Shown here: positions 1-10,859 of the stretch, in pieces
Position numbering within the stretch: position 1 is the first letter of the stretch
How the letters are laid out: each line of letters starts with the position of its first letter
DNA from: Bidens hawaiensis
Taxonomy: Eukaryota; Streptophyta; Magnoliopsida; Asterales; Asteraceae
Reading direction: 5' to 3'
NCBI GenBank assembly: GCA_021521415.1
Contig: JAIQDT010000233.1
Coordinates: forward strand, 1,178,001-1,242,000
DNA length: 64,000 nucleotides
Made by a program: the position numbers and the translations under genes
The notes under the pieces: model-generated
Told to the model about the DNA's origin: nothing
What the model saw: only the letters and a program-made list of their open reading frames with translations
Database searches by the model: none

Positions 1-1542
1 GAAACAGAAAAACCCAGACGAGTAAGAGCATTGCAACTTACGATTCATGCCAGCTTACCCGATCAGATTCGCGATGCGCAACTGGAAGCTTTGAAAGATG
101 ATAATCTTCCATCGGAACTCATGCGGGGCATGAGCAAGCAACTTGAAACCAGATCGGACGGGGTCCGATATTTTGAGAACCGGATTTGGGTTCCACGATA
201 CGGAGAATTGAGAACTCTAGTGATGGACGAAGCTCACAAGTCCCGATATTCTATCCACCCTGGCTCAGATAAAATGTATCATGATTTAAAGGCACTTTAC
301 TGGTGGCCGAACATGAAAGCCGACATTGCCACCTACGTGAGCAAATGCTTGACTTGTGCCAGAGTCAAGATTGAATACCAGAAACCATCTGGTCTACTGC
401 AACAACCGGAACTCCCAATATGGAAATGGGAGCACATCTCAATGGATTTTATTACGGGTTTGCCTAAGACACCGACGGGATGCGATACCATCTGGGTGAT
501 CGTTGACCGGTTGACTAAATCGGCACATTTCCTAGCGATTAAGGAAACGGACAAAATGGAAAGACTGACTCGTGTCTACATGAAGGAAGTAGTGTCGAGA
601 CACGGAGTGCCTGTCTCGATCATTTCCGATCGAGATTCTCGTTTTACCTCACACTTTTGGAAGTCGCTGCAAAGCGCACTGGGCACACGTCTCGATATGA
701 GTACAGCATACCATCCTCAGACGGATGGGCAAAGTGAACGGACTATTCAGACCCTGGAGGATATGTTGCGTGCATGCGTTTTAGATTTCGGAAAAAGTTG
801 GGAACCCCACTTACCCTTGGTAGAGTTTTCGTATAATAACAGCTACCACGCAAGTATTAAGGCAGCGCCGTTTGAAGCGCTGTACGGACGGAAGTGTCGA
901 TCACCACTCTGCTGGGCAGAGGTGGGTGACAGCCAAATCACTGGTCCAGAACTGGTACTCGAAACCTCGGAAAAGATTGTTCAAATCCGAAATCGCATGG
1001 CAGCAGCACGGGATCGCCAAAAGAGTTACGCCGACAAGCGCCGAAAACCTCTCGAATTTAAAGTGAACGATCGGGTGTTACTCAAAGTCTCACCTTGGAA
1101 AGGTGTAGTTCGCTTTGGTAAGCGAAACAAACTCAACCCACGGTATGTTGGTCCGTACCGGATAACTGAGCGCATTGGTCCGGTGGCGTACCGACTGGAC
1201 CTACCAACAGAACTCAGTGGCGTACACGATGTATTCCACGTATCAAATTTGAAGAAATGCCTATCTGATGAAACCCAAGTAGTCCCTTTGGAGGAACTGC
1301 AAGTTGATGAACAGTTACGGTTCATTGAGGAACCAGTCGAAGTTTTGGATTGGGAAACCAAAACACTCAAACGCAGCAAAATTCCAATCGTTAAGGTTCG
1401 TTGGAACTCGAGACGTGGACCGGAGTTCACGTGGGAACGCGAGGATCAAATGATGAAAAAGTATCCTCACCTTTTTGAAGGGCTAACCAAACACCGAAAA
1501 CCGCGAAACCCGGCAAACCGTCAAACATCACCGAAGGTATGA
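1..1542 (+). CDS. Tekay-type Ty3/gypsy polyprotein, integrase and chromodomain end (5' part outside window)
   Basis: The frame is open from base 1, so this is the C-terminal end of a pol polyprotein whose 5' part lies upstream. Numbering from the TTG at 31, in order: an HHCC zinc-binding integrase N-domain (about residues 68-112, ending CLTCARVK), the catalytic core with D139 (MDFITG), D200 (SDRDSRF) and E236 (GQSERT), which gives the D-x60-D-x35-E pattern, a GPY/F-like stretch (NPRYVGPYR), and a C-terminal chromodomain-like segment (about 437-487, [15 protein letters not shown]). Integrase plus chromodomain is the hallmark of chromoviruses, which in other systems target insertion to heterochromatin. 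There is no stop or frameshift in over 500 codons, unlike nearly everything else here, so this is probably the youngest element in the window. The stop TGA at 1540-1542 is followed by a short 3' UTR and the LTR. Confidence 0.95.
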   Translation, partial: ETEKPRRVRALQLTIHASLPDQIRDAQLEALKDDNLPSELMRGMSKQLETRSDGVRYFENRIWVPRYGELRTLVMDEAHKSRYSIHPGSDKMYHDLKALYWWPNMKADIATYVSKCLTCARVKIEYQKPSGLLQQPELPIWKWEHISMDFITGLPKTPTGCDTIWVIVDRLTKSAHFLAIKETDKMERLTRVYMKEVVSRHGVPVSIISDRDSRFTSHFWKSLQSALGTRLDMSTAYHPQTDGQSERTIQTLEDMLRACVLDFGKSWEPHLPLVEFSYNNSYHASIKAAPFEALYGRKCRSPLCWAEVGDSQITGPELVLETSEKIVQIRNRMAAARDRQKSYADKRRKPLEFKVNDRVLLKVSPWKGVVRFGKRNKLNPRYVGPYRITERIGPVAYRLDLPTELSGVHDVFHVSNLKKCLSDETQVVPLEELQVDEQLRFIEEPVEVLDWETKTLKRSKIPIVKVRWNSRRGPEFTWEREDQMMKKYPHLFEGLTKHRKPRNPANRQTSPKV

Positions 1543-1545
1543 ATT

Positions 1546-1677
1546 AAATTTCGGGACGAAATTTCTTTTTACTAGGGGATGATATGACAAACTGAAAATT
1601 TTTCTTCTTACTCTTTCAGACTCTCATCACGACTTGACTCAAATTTTCGGGACGAAAATTCTTTAACATGGGAATGA
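1546..1677 (+). promoter_or_regulatory. Tekay 3' UTR with duplicated hairpin and polypurine-tract module
   Basis: Between the pol stop and the LTR there are two copies of one module about 96 bp apart. Each starts with a perfect 8-bp stem with a GGA loop (1546-1564, arms AAATTTCG/CGAAATTT; 1642-1660, arms AATTTTCG/CGAAAATT). Each is followed by a T-rich stretch, a short purine tract (AGGGGATGA at about 1574; ATGGGAATGATG ending at 1677) and a TGACA-type LTR-start sequence. Only the second abuts the real LTR. The stems differ by paired substitutions that keep the helix intact. Confidence 0.7.
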
Positions 1678-2033
1678 TGTGACAATCGTCAATTTCAGGT
1701 TAACTCCGTTAACTCAACTCCGTCAATTCAAACTTTAAGATCGTTGAATCTATAACGTACACTTCATTACATTTAAACTAGGGTTTAAATGACGCGTAAC
1801 ACTTACTACATGTGTAGTCTTTCGGGATTTGCACCGAAACGCAAACGAGTTGACGCAAACGATTGATAAATAAACGATAAACGTAAAAACAATAATTATG
1901 TGATTATTATGTGTTAGGATTATGTGCTATGTGATAAAACTATGGTCATGTTAACTTATTGGGCAAGTATGATGGAATGTTCTAGAAAAACAACACTTGG
2001 AAAGAAGAGGGACTAGAGTGTAACTTGTATTAT

Positions 2034-2041
2034 TATAAATA
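2034..2041 (+). promoter_or_regulatory. TATA box of the Tekay LTR
   Basis: TATAAATA lies about 360 bp into the LTR, followed 50-70 bp downstream by a CT-rich stretch (2094-2111) typical of plant transcription-start or leader regions. Position and context fit an LTR promoter; the start site itself is not determinable. Confidence 0.5.
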
Positions 2042-3119
2042 CATCACTAATAAACAAACCCTAACTTATTATTAACCTACAACCCTAAATCGGCTCTCTC
2101 TCCCTCTCTTGATCCACGGCTGCCGTCCACCTTCATCACACACACACACATCAATCAAGAGATTAATCCAAGAACTAGGTGCTAGGAAGGTATACTTGAT
2201 CATCTCTTACCTCCTTGTTGTGTAATTTTGATGTTTAATGGGTTGTATGTAAACCCTAACTCAGCCGATTATATGTATGTATGTGATCAATATGATAGTT
2301 GTTAGTTGGATAATAGATTGATAACTAGATTGATGTTGTTGCATGATTGATTGTTGTTCTTGATTTGAATTAAAACACAAACCCTAATCTTGTATGTATG
2401 GTGTGATTTATATGCATGGATAGTAGTTATGGTGTCTAGAGGGTTATATGGATGCATGATAGTTCATAGATTGTTATGATGTTGAGTTTTGATGTGAACA
2501 GATTCTGGACAGAATATATATACGATGTTTAACTGACTGTAACGAAGTGTAAACGTGAAAATTGATTGAGATTGTGAGTACTGCAGTAAACTAGGTTGAG
2601 TCTAGTTTCTATAAAGTATAAATTCGTAATTTTTGGATAAGTGGAAGTATACTTTTATGATTTTACAAAAACGTGATGCAAAGCTGAGCTGTTAGACCTG
2701 CTGTTAGGTTATATTGTAAATTCTATATCTCATGAACTACGAGGCCAATTGGGTTGGTTCCACTTCTGGAAGTTGACTCACTGAGTTAGGAACCAAACCC
2801 AAGTGGTCTTGCATTTATTGGATTTTTCGTTTACCGGGAATTGCAAATAACATTCTGTTGTGCATGAATCTGACTGATATGAGTTTACTGTAGTGTTTTG
2901 ATCATTATGAGAAATCTATATGGAATAAAAATAATATAAAATATGTTCTGGAAACCTAAGACATGTATGTTTCAGTGGTGATTTTTGGTGAATTAATTGA
3001 GATGATATGATCGGTGAAATAGTACAATCTTTCAAGTAGAAATTCTGTCACAATGAAACTAGCTGCTGAGTTGTATAGGAATGCATGAAATATGATAGTT
3101 TTTATATAATTGTGGTATT

Positions 3120-3250
3120 TTGACCAAAATACCCTTGCGGGGAATAATTGCTAGTTGATTGCCATGAATTGACCAAATTGCCCTTATGGGGAATAATAGT
3201 TAGTTAGTCTTTGTTTGTTGACCAAAATGCCCTTACGGGAATAATTGCTT
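3120..3250 (+). repeat. Three tandem units of about 49 bp in the Tekay LTR
   Basis: The core TGACCAAAATGCCCTTACGG with a following GGAATAATT recurs three times, starting near 3121, 3170 and 3220, with small differences. It is a local tandem duplication inside the LTR with no obvious coding content. Confidence 0.75.
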
Positions 3251-3930
3251 GTAAGTATGTTATTAATACATGACACGAAAGTAATTGCTCACTCGTGTAT
3301 CGTATCACAATTGTACTTGTTTAAATCACACACGGTTCACAAACGAAACACGAAACATGATACGTGCATAGGTATTATGTGCCGAGTCTAGAGACTCGTT
3401 AAACGTTCCGATACTTAGAAAATCTCTTTGTTATTTTAGAACGCTAGAGAGTTTTCTACGACGCGCATCACTCGGTGATCTAATTTGGAATATTCTTCGC
3501 AAACAGTGAGTTCACTTACCCCGCTCTTTGAACTGTTTTCAAACGTTTTTCACTTGGGGGAGATAACATACTCCGATAAACGCATTTTTGAGATAAACAC
3601 ATATTTAAGATTTTGTTATAAATTATATATATCACTTGTAGAGGCTAAGCGGCACGTAACCCTTGAAGTCCCACGCATCGAACCGGTTAATATTTGGAAT
3701 AGCGAGTCACTGTTGAGTAGTACTACTGGGTTTGACAAACCCCACCCGACGCTAAGCTCAACTGGAGGTTGAGTGGGTGTAATTTTTGGCTAACACTTAC
3801 CATGGTCTGGGTTGACCTGGTGACGGGCACTTGATAAACAGTCAGCTTCGGTCTCGAACCACTTAGTAATACTTGTTGTATAGATTAGCTACCTATCGAT
3901 ATATAATTTGACATAACATTATCTGGTAAC

Positions 3931-4070
3931 ACTTAAACGCTGTAACGTGGTTACACACTTAAACGCTGTAACGTGGTTACACACTTAAACGCTGTAACGT
4001 GGTTACACACTTAAACGCCGTAACGTGGTTACGCAAAACTTTTAAACGCCGTAACGTGGTTACGCAAAAC
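3931..4070 (+). repeat. Five tandem units (26 and 31 bp) carrying GTAACGTGGTTAC
   Basis: Three 26-bp units start at 3931, 3957 and 3983 (ACTTAAACGCTGTAACGTGG...), then two 31-bp variants at 4009 and 4040 with CCGTAACG and a GCAAAAC tail. Each unit contains the near-palindrome GTAACGTGGTTAC with an ACGTGG core, the sequence plant bZIP factors bind in ABRE/G-box elements. Any regulatory role is inference. Confidence 0.85.
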
Positions 4071-4424
4071 ACTTAACGAAAACGCTGAACTCAAACGCTA
4101 AACGATTTGTCTTATATAACTTGTGAACTCACCAACCTCGTGTTGACCCCTTTTAGTATGTTATTCTCAGGTAGCCGAGGCGGGCGCGCGGTTTAGGAGC
4201 ATGCATTAATTGTTAAACATCTTACTCTGCAAACTTAATTTTAACATTTACATTTGGTTTTAAGTCGTCCTGCGTGACGCAACTTTTGAATTAAGGTTTT
4301 ACGCTTCCGCACTTATTTTTCATTTAAACGTTTTCTTTGGTTTGGTTATAACTAATGATTCCGATCCTGCCAGTTCACACCCTCTGACGGTAAAACTCCG
4401 TTAGTGGATTTTGAGGGTGTGACA

Positions 4425-4750
4425 CTTAACATTCACTCTCCTATATATATAACCCTAAGGGTGTTTCATTTATCCCATAGATCTTTGACTATTCTTTTGT
4501 CCTAGGGATTCTTTGCCTCCTCGCCAAAAGCATATGGGGAATCTCTTTATCTATTGGTCGCTTCCTCCTCCTCTGATTATACGTGTGTTAGTGGTCTTCC
4601 CTTCTTTCGAGTCAACAGTGGCTTTTCCCCATATTTATATATTCCCGCCTCTTGACTCTTGACTTGGGCTCTGACTTCATGGGCCAGCTGCTTTGGGCTA
4701 ACTAGGCTCCATGACATGTCTTGTGGGCCAATTTATATGGCGGCTCTTCA
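4425..4750 (-). repeat. 3' LTR of the Tat-type element, truncated by the Tekay insertion
   Basis: This matches 12229-12547 almost base for base, with a few indels. On the minus strand it begins TGAAGAGCCGCC, directly after the polypurine tract. About 126 bp of its distal end must lie beyond the inserted Tekay element, outside the window. Confidence 0.9.
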
Positions 4751-4765
4751 AGTCCCCCAGCTTAT
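4751..4765 (-). promoter_or_regulatory. Polypurine tract of the Tat-type element
   Basis: On the minus strand AAGCTGGGGGACT directly precedes the LTR start TGAAGAGC. This is the expected primer site for plus-strand DNA synthesis. Confidence 0.75.
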
Positions 4766-5056
4766 TGCCTTTTTTATTTATGACAAAGGTGATAAACTTA
4801 ATCAGTTCTCTTGGGCTTCTGGCCTACTTCCCTGGCCCAACAATCCAGCCCATTATGCAGCTGTAACTTTGGCGTTGTAAATTAAATTTACACGCCTCCT
4901 CATGCATCCATCATATCATACATCTTCTCACTTCCCATCCATATTATTCACTTTTCACCCACTTTCTTCTCCTCTATTTTTTCATTTCAAATCCGGTGAC
5001 CATCCATCTACCGTTCATTACCTCGTCATTTCATTCCAGGTTAGTGTCAATTTTAC

Positions 5057-6874
5057 CTTTTAAAAGCCGATGGTGACTGGTTCACCTTTGAACACCGTCC
5101 CGTTGAGAAGTACCCGTCATGTTATTCGTAAATGCCAACTGGGTTCTACCCTTGGGAATGGAAAGATAGTTTTTTCTTCGTGTCACCGGATTTGGCTCCT
5201 CGTCTTCACCGTCGCCGCCCATTGGATTTTATCATAAGAGATGTAGCTCCATGTCCGCCCACAAGCCAAGACAACTTGTATAGGTTGCTGGTTGATAACT
5301 AAACTGAAGCCATGACTTATCCTGAAACCTTGTTATATATGGCTGGGTTAAGTTCAATATGGTCCGATCCCTCGACTCGTCTGGCTGTGTCTGAGGGTGG
5401 ACGAGGTCGTTTATCACATGCTCTTTCTATTATTTTCGTTTGTATTTTCTATTGCTAACTCCTTCACGTGTTTGTTTTACAGAACCAAGTTTAATGGAGA
5501 CCCTCAAGAAAGGTCCCCAAAAAGCTGCTGAGTTCGTGACCTTGCCTGTGTATCCTACTACAAGTTCAGACATGAGTCCCCCTGCTGGTTCAGCTTCCCC
5601 AGATCCATCTGTTTCTGTTGATGATGTCCAAGTCCATGTTGAAGACACTCCAAAGCGTAATAATCCTCTTGTTGACATTTTCGATGCTTCCATGAAAGGA
5701 AGGCTACGCAGCTCCAAACGTCCCTACTTGGGCAAGCCTTAAACTTCCTCACCAGCCCTGGTTTCTTCTCATGAAGTGGTTGATGTGGAATCAGTATTTT
5801 CCTTCCCGGTGTTACCTGTACTATGATAAACCAGGGGTCAGTTCTTCCAAAGAGGCAGGACAGGATCCTAAAGGAAAATTACCTCAGGCACCGACCTGTG
5901 TTTTGAATGAGCCTCCATCACAAGACATTTTCATACCTAAATGGAAATTGATTGTAGGGTCATGTGTTAATACTCCTTAACTGGCTCATGAGTTTCTGAC
6001 TGAAGCTGTTCCTCATGTGGATTATGATTATATTAGATCCTTGCCGATTGATTCTTTTGTAGGTGAGTTTGGGACATACTTATATCGGGCCATGGCTTTG
6101 GGGGTAGCGACCCGTCAAGCGGTAATAGATGCAGACCGGGTCCTTTGTGAAAATGCAGATGAGATTTCCTCACTCAAGCGTACGGCTGAGAAGGATAAAC
6201 AGAAGGTTCAGGATCTGAAGCAGAATTTTGTCCTTGGTGAAGAGAGTATCTTGGAACTATCCAGCTTCGAAAGCGCTTTGAAGGTTTCAAGGGATGAGGT
6301 TGCCTCCCTTACTGCAGATTTGAAAGTGTCTCGTGATCATGCTACTGGTCTTGCATCGAAACTCTATGAGGTTAGTGTTGCACCTTCTCCCTTTTTTTTG
6401 TTGTTGAATTTCTTTATATCATATATTGGCAGTTGGAGGTCTTGCTGGACCAAGAAAGATGGTGAGGATGCCGGATTTCAACAGGATCAGGTTATTGATG
6501 GGTTACAGGGAGAGTTGGCTCGTGCTCGAGAGGACCGATTGTGGATGGTGACAGAGGGATTCGAGCTAGTTTACGAGAGAGCTCATGCATGTCGTGAAAC
6601 GTGTCAGGTTCGCGATGTTTTGAACCGAACTGTTTTTTCCTCAGGGTTCCAGCATGGGCTCAAGGCTGGTTATGATCCTAGTGCACAAGGGACCCCCATC
6701 TTTGGGGTCTCCACTTTCTCTGAGACTGCCGTGGCTAAAGTTAAACGGTTCTTTGCAACGTACAATGCTCACATTCCCCCGATCCCGACCAAGTTGTCTG
6801 CCGCTCCTGACATCTCTGTGAACGAAATCAAAGCTTTGTCATCGGTGATCGACCCTCCTTCTCCCCTGCCATAG
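5057..6874 (+). pseudogene. Antisense gene of the Tat-type element (gypsy-type transposon protein family), with introns
   Basis: This runs opposite to gag-pol, between pol and the 3' LTR, where Tat-lineage elements carry an antisense ORF. The N-terminal part (5057-5405, DGDWFTFEHRP...WKDSFFFVSPDL...YMAGLSSIW) resembles, from memory, the plant protein family called putative gypsy-type transposon. A 77-bp GT-AG intron at 5406-5482 joins the upstream frame exactly to the downstream one (R-EPSLMETLKK). The middle is a Ser/Pro-rich linker, then LIVGSCVNTP...LTEAVPHVDYDYIRSLP and a coiled coil (about 6130-6370). A second GT-AG gap at 6371-6432 sits at a codon boundary, but a further one-base shift is needed after it. 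Stops inside exon 1 and a frameshift near 5740 show it is broken. Its function is not known; a DNA- or RNA-binding role would be guesswork. Confidence 0.75.
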
Positions 6875-7429
6875 TGGCTGGTTTTCGTGTGTCTTGCTAT
6901 GATACTCTTTTGTGTGTTTTATTTGTTGTTTATGTATGAACCACTTGGAGGTTAAGACTTTTATGTGGATGTTATGCCCTTGTAGGCTATGTAGTAATTT
7001 GAGAAAGGTTCCCGTAGTATCCTAATCATGACTTTCTTTTGATTATTATTACTTTTAACTCTTATTGCTTTGATTGACCGGTCAGCCCATCGGCAGGGCC
7101 TTCCTTATGCCATTTGTGACATAAAGGCAGTGTGTTATTGCTGTGAAATGGATCCATTTGCTCGTTCTCGCAGAGAGGAATGCGGTTTAAAATAGTTCGA
7201 GTATTTGCCATGTGCACACAACTTTAACTTCAAATAAAACGTATTGCCATTGAATCTCTCGTACCACATATATAGATTACAAAAAGAAACTTTCAGAACC
7301 CAGTTGCAATGGGTTGGTGCCCTCACGGAGAGGTTATTCGAGATTTATCATTTCTTCTGGGAGTCACCCCATCCTTTAATGCTTATCCAAAAAATCAATG
7401 TTGTGAGCGTTCTCTTTTCTCCCCTCAGG
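6875..7429. other. Spacer between antisense gene and integrase end
   Basis: This is the 3' flank of the antisense gene converging on the end of pol. It contains T-rich stretches near 6905-6940 that could serve 3'-end formation on the plus strand. I see no coding feature or repeat. Confidence 0.5.
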
Positions 7430-8453
7430 GAGTTTTAGGCATAATATTTCCTCAGTTGCATGGAGTTCCGCGCCCAAAGGACTTCCTCCCTGGAGTGGAA
7501 TGCCAACTTGTACGATCCCTTGTCTCCAGCCCAATGACTTGGTAGGGTCCCTCCCATCTTGGCCCAATTTTCCTTGGTCCTCCTGTCTGCTTGCTTCATT
7601 TTCTCTTAGCACAAATCCCCCACTTTGAATTTTACCTCTCTTACCGTTGAGTTATAATACTTCTCCATTTCCTTTTTGTATTCAATTTCCTTTCTTGAGG
7701 CCATCTATCGCCTTTCTTCAGCTAAATTCAAATTTAGCCTGAGGTCTTGCTCATTCTCTTGTTCGGTCATTGATGTACGGTGGGTGGGTAACCTATCTCA
7801 ACGAGTATCATTGATTCAGTTCCGTAAGTTAAGCTGAACCGGGTTTCTCCATGGATGACTTTGAGCATCGTTCGATGTGCCCAAAGGACATGGGGCGGCT
7901 CGTCTACCCACGAATGCCTTTTTTGGCCCAGTTGGTTCTTGATCCCATCTACGACGCTCCGGTTTGCCCTCTCCACTTGTCCATTTGTTTGAGGATGGGC
8001 AACGGATGTGAATATATGTTTGATCTTCAACTGATGACACCATTCCTTGAAGGGACCATTTGCAAACTGCTTCCTATTATCGCTTACTATGGAATGGGGC
8101 AGTCCGAAGCGACAAACTATGTTTTCCCACACAAAACTCTTTACCTGCTGCCCGGTGATGGTCGTGAGAGGTTTCTCCTCCACCCAATTTGTGAAGTAAT
8201 CTATAGCCACTATTTAAAATCTGGCCTTCTCAGACCCTTCAGGGAATGGGCCAACCAGGTCGATGCCCCACTTTTGAAAAGGCCAGGAGGAGCTAACAGG
8301 TATGAGGTTAAGATTCGGCTGGCTAGTGACTGGGGCATAAATTTGGCAGATATCGCACCTTTGTGTTTCTTTTAAGGCGCTCAGAAACATTGCTGGCCAA
8401 TAATATCCTGCTCTCATGGCTCGAGCAACCACCATCTTTGCTCCCATTTGCAT
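7430..8453 (-). pseudogene. Tat-type integrase (zinc domain, catalytic core and C-terminal part)
   Basis: On the minus strand, 8453-8214 carries the zinc-binding part (ARAMRAGYYWPAM, CDICQIYAP) and the entry to the core (WPFQKWGIDLVGPFPEG). 8210-7767 carries the core with AIDYFTNW, VSDNRKQF and NGQVERAN; the second D and the E are 35 residues apart. Family members usually read SDNGKQF, so the Arg is a change next to the catalytic Asp. Downstream, to about 7430, a frameshifted C-terminal part is recognisable (EIEYKKEMEKYYN, VREVKFKVGDLC). A stop or shift separates the zinc domain from the core at about 8212. Confidence 0.88.
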
Positions 8454-8495
8454 CCCACAGATACCTCGTGTATCTCTCGCATGATATACTCTACT

Positions 8496-9300
8496 TCAGT
8501 CAAGGTTACATATTTTACAGAAGGCCCCAAATAGGATCTTATGTACAGACTTTGATGTGTCGGACTTTATTTGGTTAGCCACTAACAGTGAATCAACGTG
8601 AGCCTTGATGTGTCGGACTTTGATCCTTTGAGCCATTCTGAGTCCGGCCAATAGTGCCTCGTATTCAGCTTCATTGTTGGTACTGGGGAATTCGAGTCGT
8701 ATTGCATATGTTAACTCATTACCCTCGGGGCTGATGAAAATCAAACCTGCACCGCTCCCGTCTCCGTTAGAATTTCCATCCGTATAGAGGAGCCATAAAG
8801 GTTTTTCTGAGTCTTTTCTTGTCTTCCTATCGAGTTCGTCTCCGGCCTTCTCTTGATCGACGAGTATGTCATCATCCCCTAGAATTGATTCTGTAATGAA
8901 GTCAGCCAGAATTTGCCCTTTGAATGACGTCCTGGGTTTGTACTCGATTGCATGGCCACCCAGTTCAATTGCCCATTTGGCTAACCTCCCTGATACTTCG
9001 GGCTTCATGAGAACCTGCTGTAATGGCCTGTCAGTCAGGATGCGTATCACATGGGCTTGAAAAAATACCGTCTCAGCTTTCTGGTCGTGTAAATGAGAGA
9101 TAACATCAACCTTTCTGTAGGTGAGTACCTCTCTTCGGGTCCCTTCAGCGTGCGACTCACGAAGTATATGGGAATCTGGGCTCCCCTTCTTTCTACCATG
9201 AGGACCGAACTGATCATGCGATCAGTTTGGGATAGATAAAGTAACAGTATCTCCCCTGGACGGGGAGTTACCATGGTAGGGAGTTCGCACAAGTGAGCTT
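8496..9300 (-). pseudogene. RNase H and second, archaeal-type RNase H of the Tat-type element
   Basis: 9292-9047 encodes the RT-linked RNase H remnant (VERRGAQIPIYFVSRTLKG, YSPTERLMLSLIY). 9050-8496 in another frame encodes the connecting region (TDRPLQQVLMKPEVSGRLA) and a second RNase H (LYTDGNSNGDGSGAGLIF, TNNEAEYEALLAGLRMAQ) with the acidic TDG and E-A-E-Y motifs of the archaeal-type enzyme. Two RNases H in series are diagnostic of the Tat lineage. The two pieces overlap by four bases in different frames, so at least one frameshift has occurred. Confidence 0.88.
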
Positions 9301-9316
9301 TTAATTCCTCGAAAGC

Positions 9317-9986
9317 TTAGTCTGCCTCAGTGTCCCAACAAAATTTGTTTTTCTTCATGCTCCTTCGAAGGACTGCCAGGAACTGGAGTGTTCTCTCCAC
9401 AATTCGGGATAGGAAGCGGCTGAGAGCCACAAGTCTTCCGTTCAGCCGTTGGACCTCTTTAATGCCGGCGGGAGGTCTCATTTGTAACAGTGCTTCCACT
9501 TTCTTGGGGTTGGCCTTCATCCCTCTTTAGTTACCAACACTCCCAGAAACTTTCCTTCCTCAACTCCGAATGAGAACTTTCCGGGGTTAAGTTTCATGTT
9601 AGCCCCCCTTAACATCCGTAAGGTCTCATTGAAATCTTCAACATCATATCCTCATTTTTTCTTTTTATCACCAAGTCATCCACGTATATTTCTACGTTCC
9701 TTCCCCTATGAAGTTCAAAAAGTCGGTCCATAAACCGCTGGTAGGTCGCCCCAGCGTTTTTTAGACCGAATGGCAACTTGGTATAATAGAATGTCCCCTC
9801 GTTGATATAGAATGTTGTCTTCTCTTCATCTCTCGGGTCCATATGGATTTGGTGGTATCCCTTGTAGGCATCCAAGAAACACCTCAACGGGAACTGGGAC
9901 AACGATTCAATCTTCTTCTCCACCACAGTTAAAGGGTACGAGTCTTTGGGAGAAGCCTTGTTCAGGTATTTAAAGTCAATGCACAT
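9317..9986 (-). pseudogene. Reverse transcriptase of the Tat-type element
   Basis: 9986-9609 encodes the fingers and palm (CIDFKYLNKASPKDSYPLT, LPFGLKNAGATYQRFMD) and the catalytic box IYVDDLVIK. The frame is lost near 9609-9660. 9520-9317 encodes the connection part (KVEALLQMRPPAGIKEVQRL, RFLSRIVERTLQF). The YVDD box is intact but the enzyme cannot be made as one chain. Confidence 0.92.
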
Positions 9987-10001
9987 ATGACAACTGTTTT
10001 T

Positions 10002-10768
10002 TTATTTGGCTATCATCATAGGATTGGATATCCACAGGGGGTACTTCACCTCGCGTACTATTCCAACCTGTAAAAGTTTCCACGTTTCTTCTAGGACAGA
10101 TCGACTTTTCTCTGGTCCCAGACTTCTTTTCTTCTGCTTGACAGGTTCTATCCACTGGGATTCGTCCAGACTATGCTGCACCAAGCTCCTAGGAACCCCG
10201 ATCATGTCTTCATGGCTCCATGCAATGACGTCGGTGTTATGTAACAAAACTTCTTTGAGACCCGCCTTCCCTCTATCTGACAGCTGGGTCCCGATCCTGA
10301 CGGTTTGCTCGGCGTGATCCCTATTTAGAACCCATTCCTCAGTTCCTTGTGGGATCTTCTTGGCTTTGTTGCTCTTCACGATGCTGGCCACAATTTCCGC
10401 CGAAGAACGAATAGTGGCCACCCCTATAGGAGTGGGGAATCTTAAATACCCATGAACTGTGGAAGCAACGGCCCGGAGGGCTTTTATGCCTGGTCTCCCC
10501 AAGATGATGTTATATTTCGATGGAGCACGAACAACTGAGAACCGGAGACATACTGTCCGTGTCCTTTCACCATGTCTCAGTGTTAGAGGGAGCGTGAGAG
10601 ATCCTAGAGGTTCTAGTACTTCTCCCGAGAATCCAATCAATGGGCATATATCTTCCTCTAGTCTACTTCGGATCTCTTCTTGGAGCCTTGCGAAGCAATG
10701 CTCATACATGACCTCCACTCCGCTTCCCCCATCAACATAGACTCACGCCACTTGATGCCCTGCTACAC
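10002..10768 (-). pseudogene. Retroviral-type protease and protease-RT linker of the Tat-type element
   Basis: A readable stretch runs 10718-10002, but the protease starts upstream: the active-site segment VYVDGGSGVEVMYEHCF spans the start of that stretch. Just before it is an in-frame TGA, probably from CGA. The DGGSG form, in place of DTG or DSG, fits Tat-lineage proteases as I know them. Further on come the flap and dimer region (NIILGRPGIKALRAVASTVH) and the pre-RT linker (GTQLSDRGKAGLKEVLL, DVIAWSHEDMIGVPRSL). Confidence 0.85.
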
Positions 10769-10859
10769 TAGCTGAGATGTTAGAGGCATCTCTCGGGCCT
10801 CCTCCTCTTCTAGGCCCGGGAATGATATGGGGAACTTCATCCATGATGAGCTACTTGGC

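Larger units (their letters stand above)
1678..4424 (+). mobile_element. 3' LTR of the Tekay-type element
   Basis: The LTR starts TGTGACAATCG and ends GGGTGTGACA, both typical Tekay termini (TG...CA), and is about 2747 bp long. The start matches the start of the LARD LTR ending at 21382 when that is read on the minus strand (TGTGGCAATCGTCAATTTC), so the two families are related. Immediately after it lies CTTAA, one copy of the 5-bp target duplication. The uninterrupted target is seen at 12229-12233 in the other LTR of the Tat element. The 5' LTR lies outside the window. It holds a TATA box and two tandem-repeat arrays listed separately. The rest looks non-coding; the 95-codon frame at 3485-3772 has no recognisable motif. 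Confidence 0.9.

Noticed and set aside
3485..3772. 95-codon open frame in the Tekay LTR
   Set aside because: It lies within the LTR, has no domain, and the corresponding region of other Tekay LTRs here is not open.
3931..4070. Regular repeats with short spacing resembling a CRISPR array
   Set aside because: Units are directly adjacent with no unique spacers, in a plant LTR; an ordinary tandem repeat.
5440..5752. Frames on the minus strand overlapping the antisense gene
   Set aside because: They are shadows of the plus-strand gene, whose intron and motif content decide the strand.
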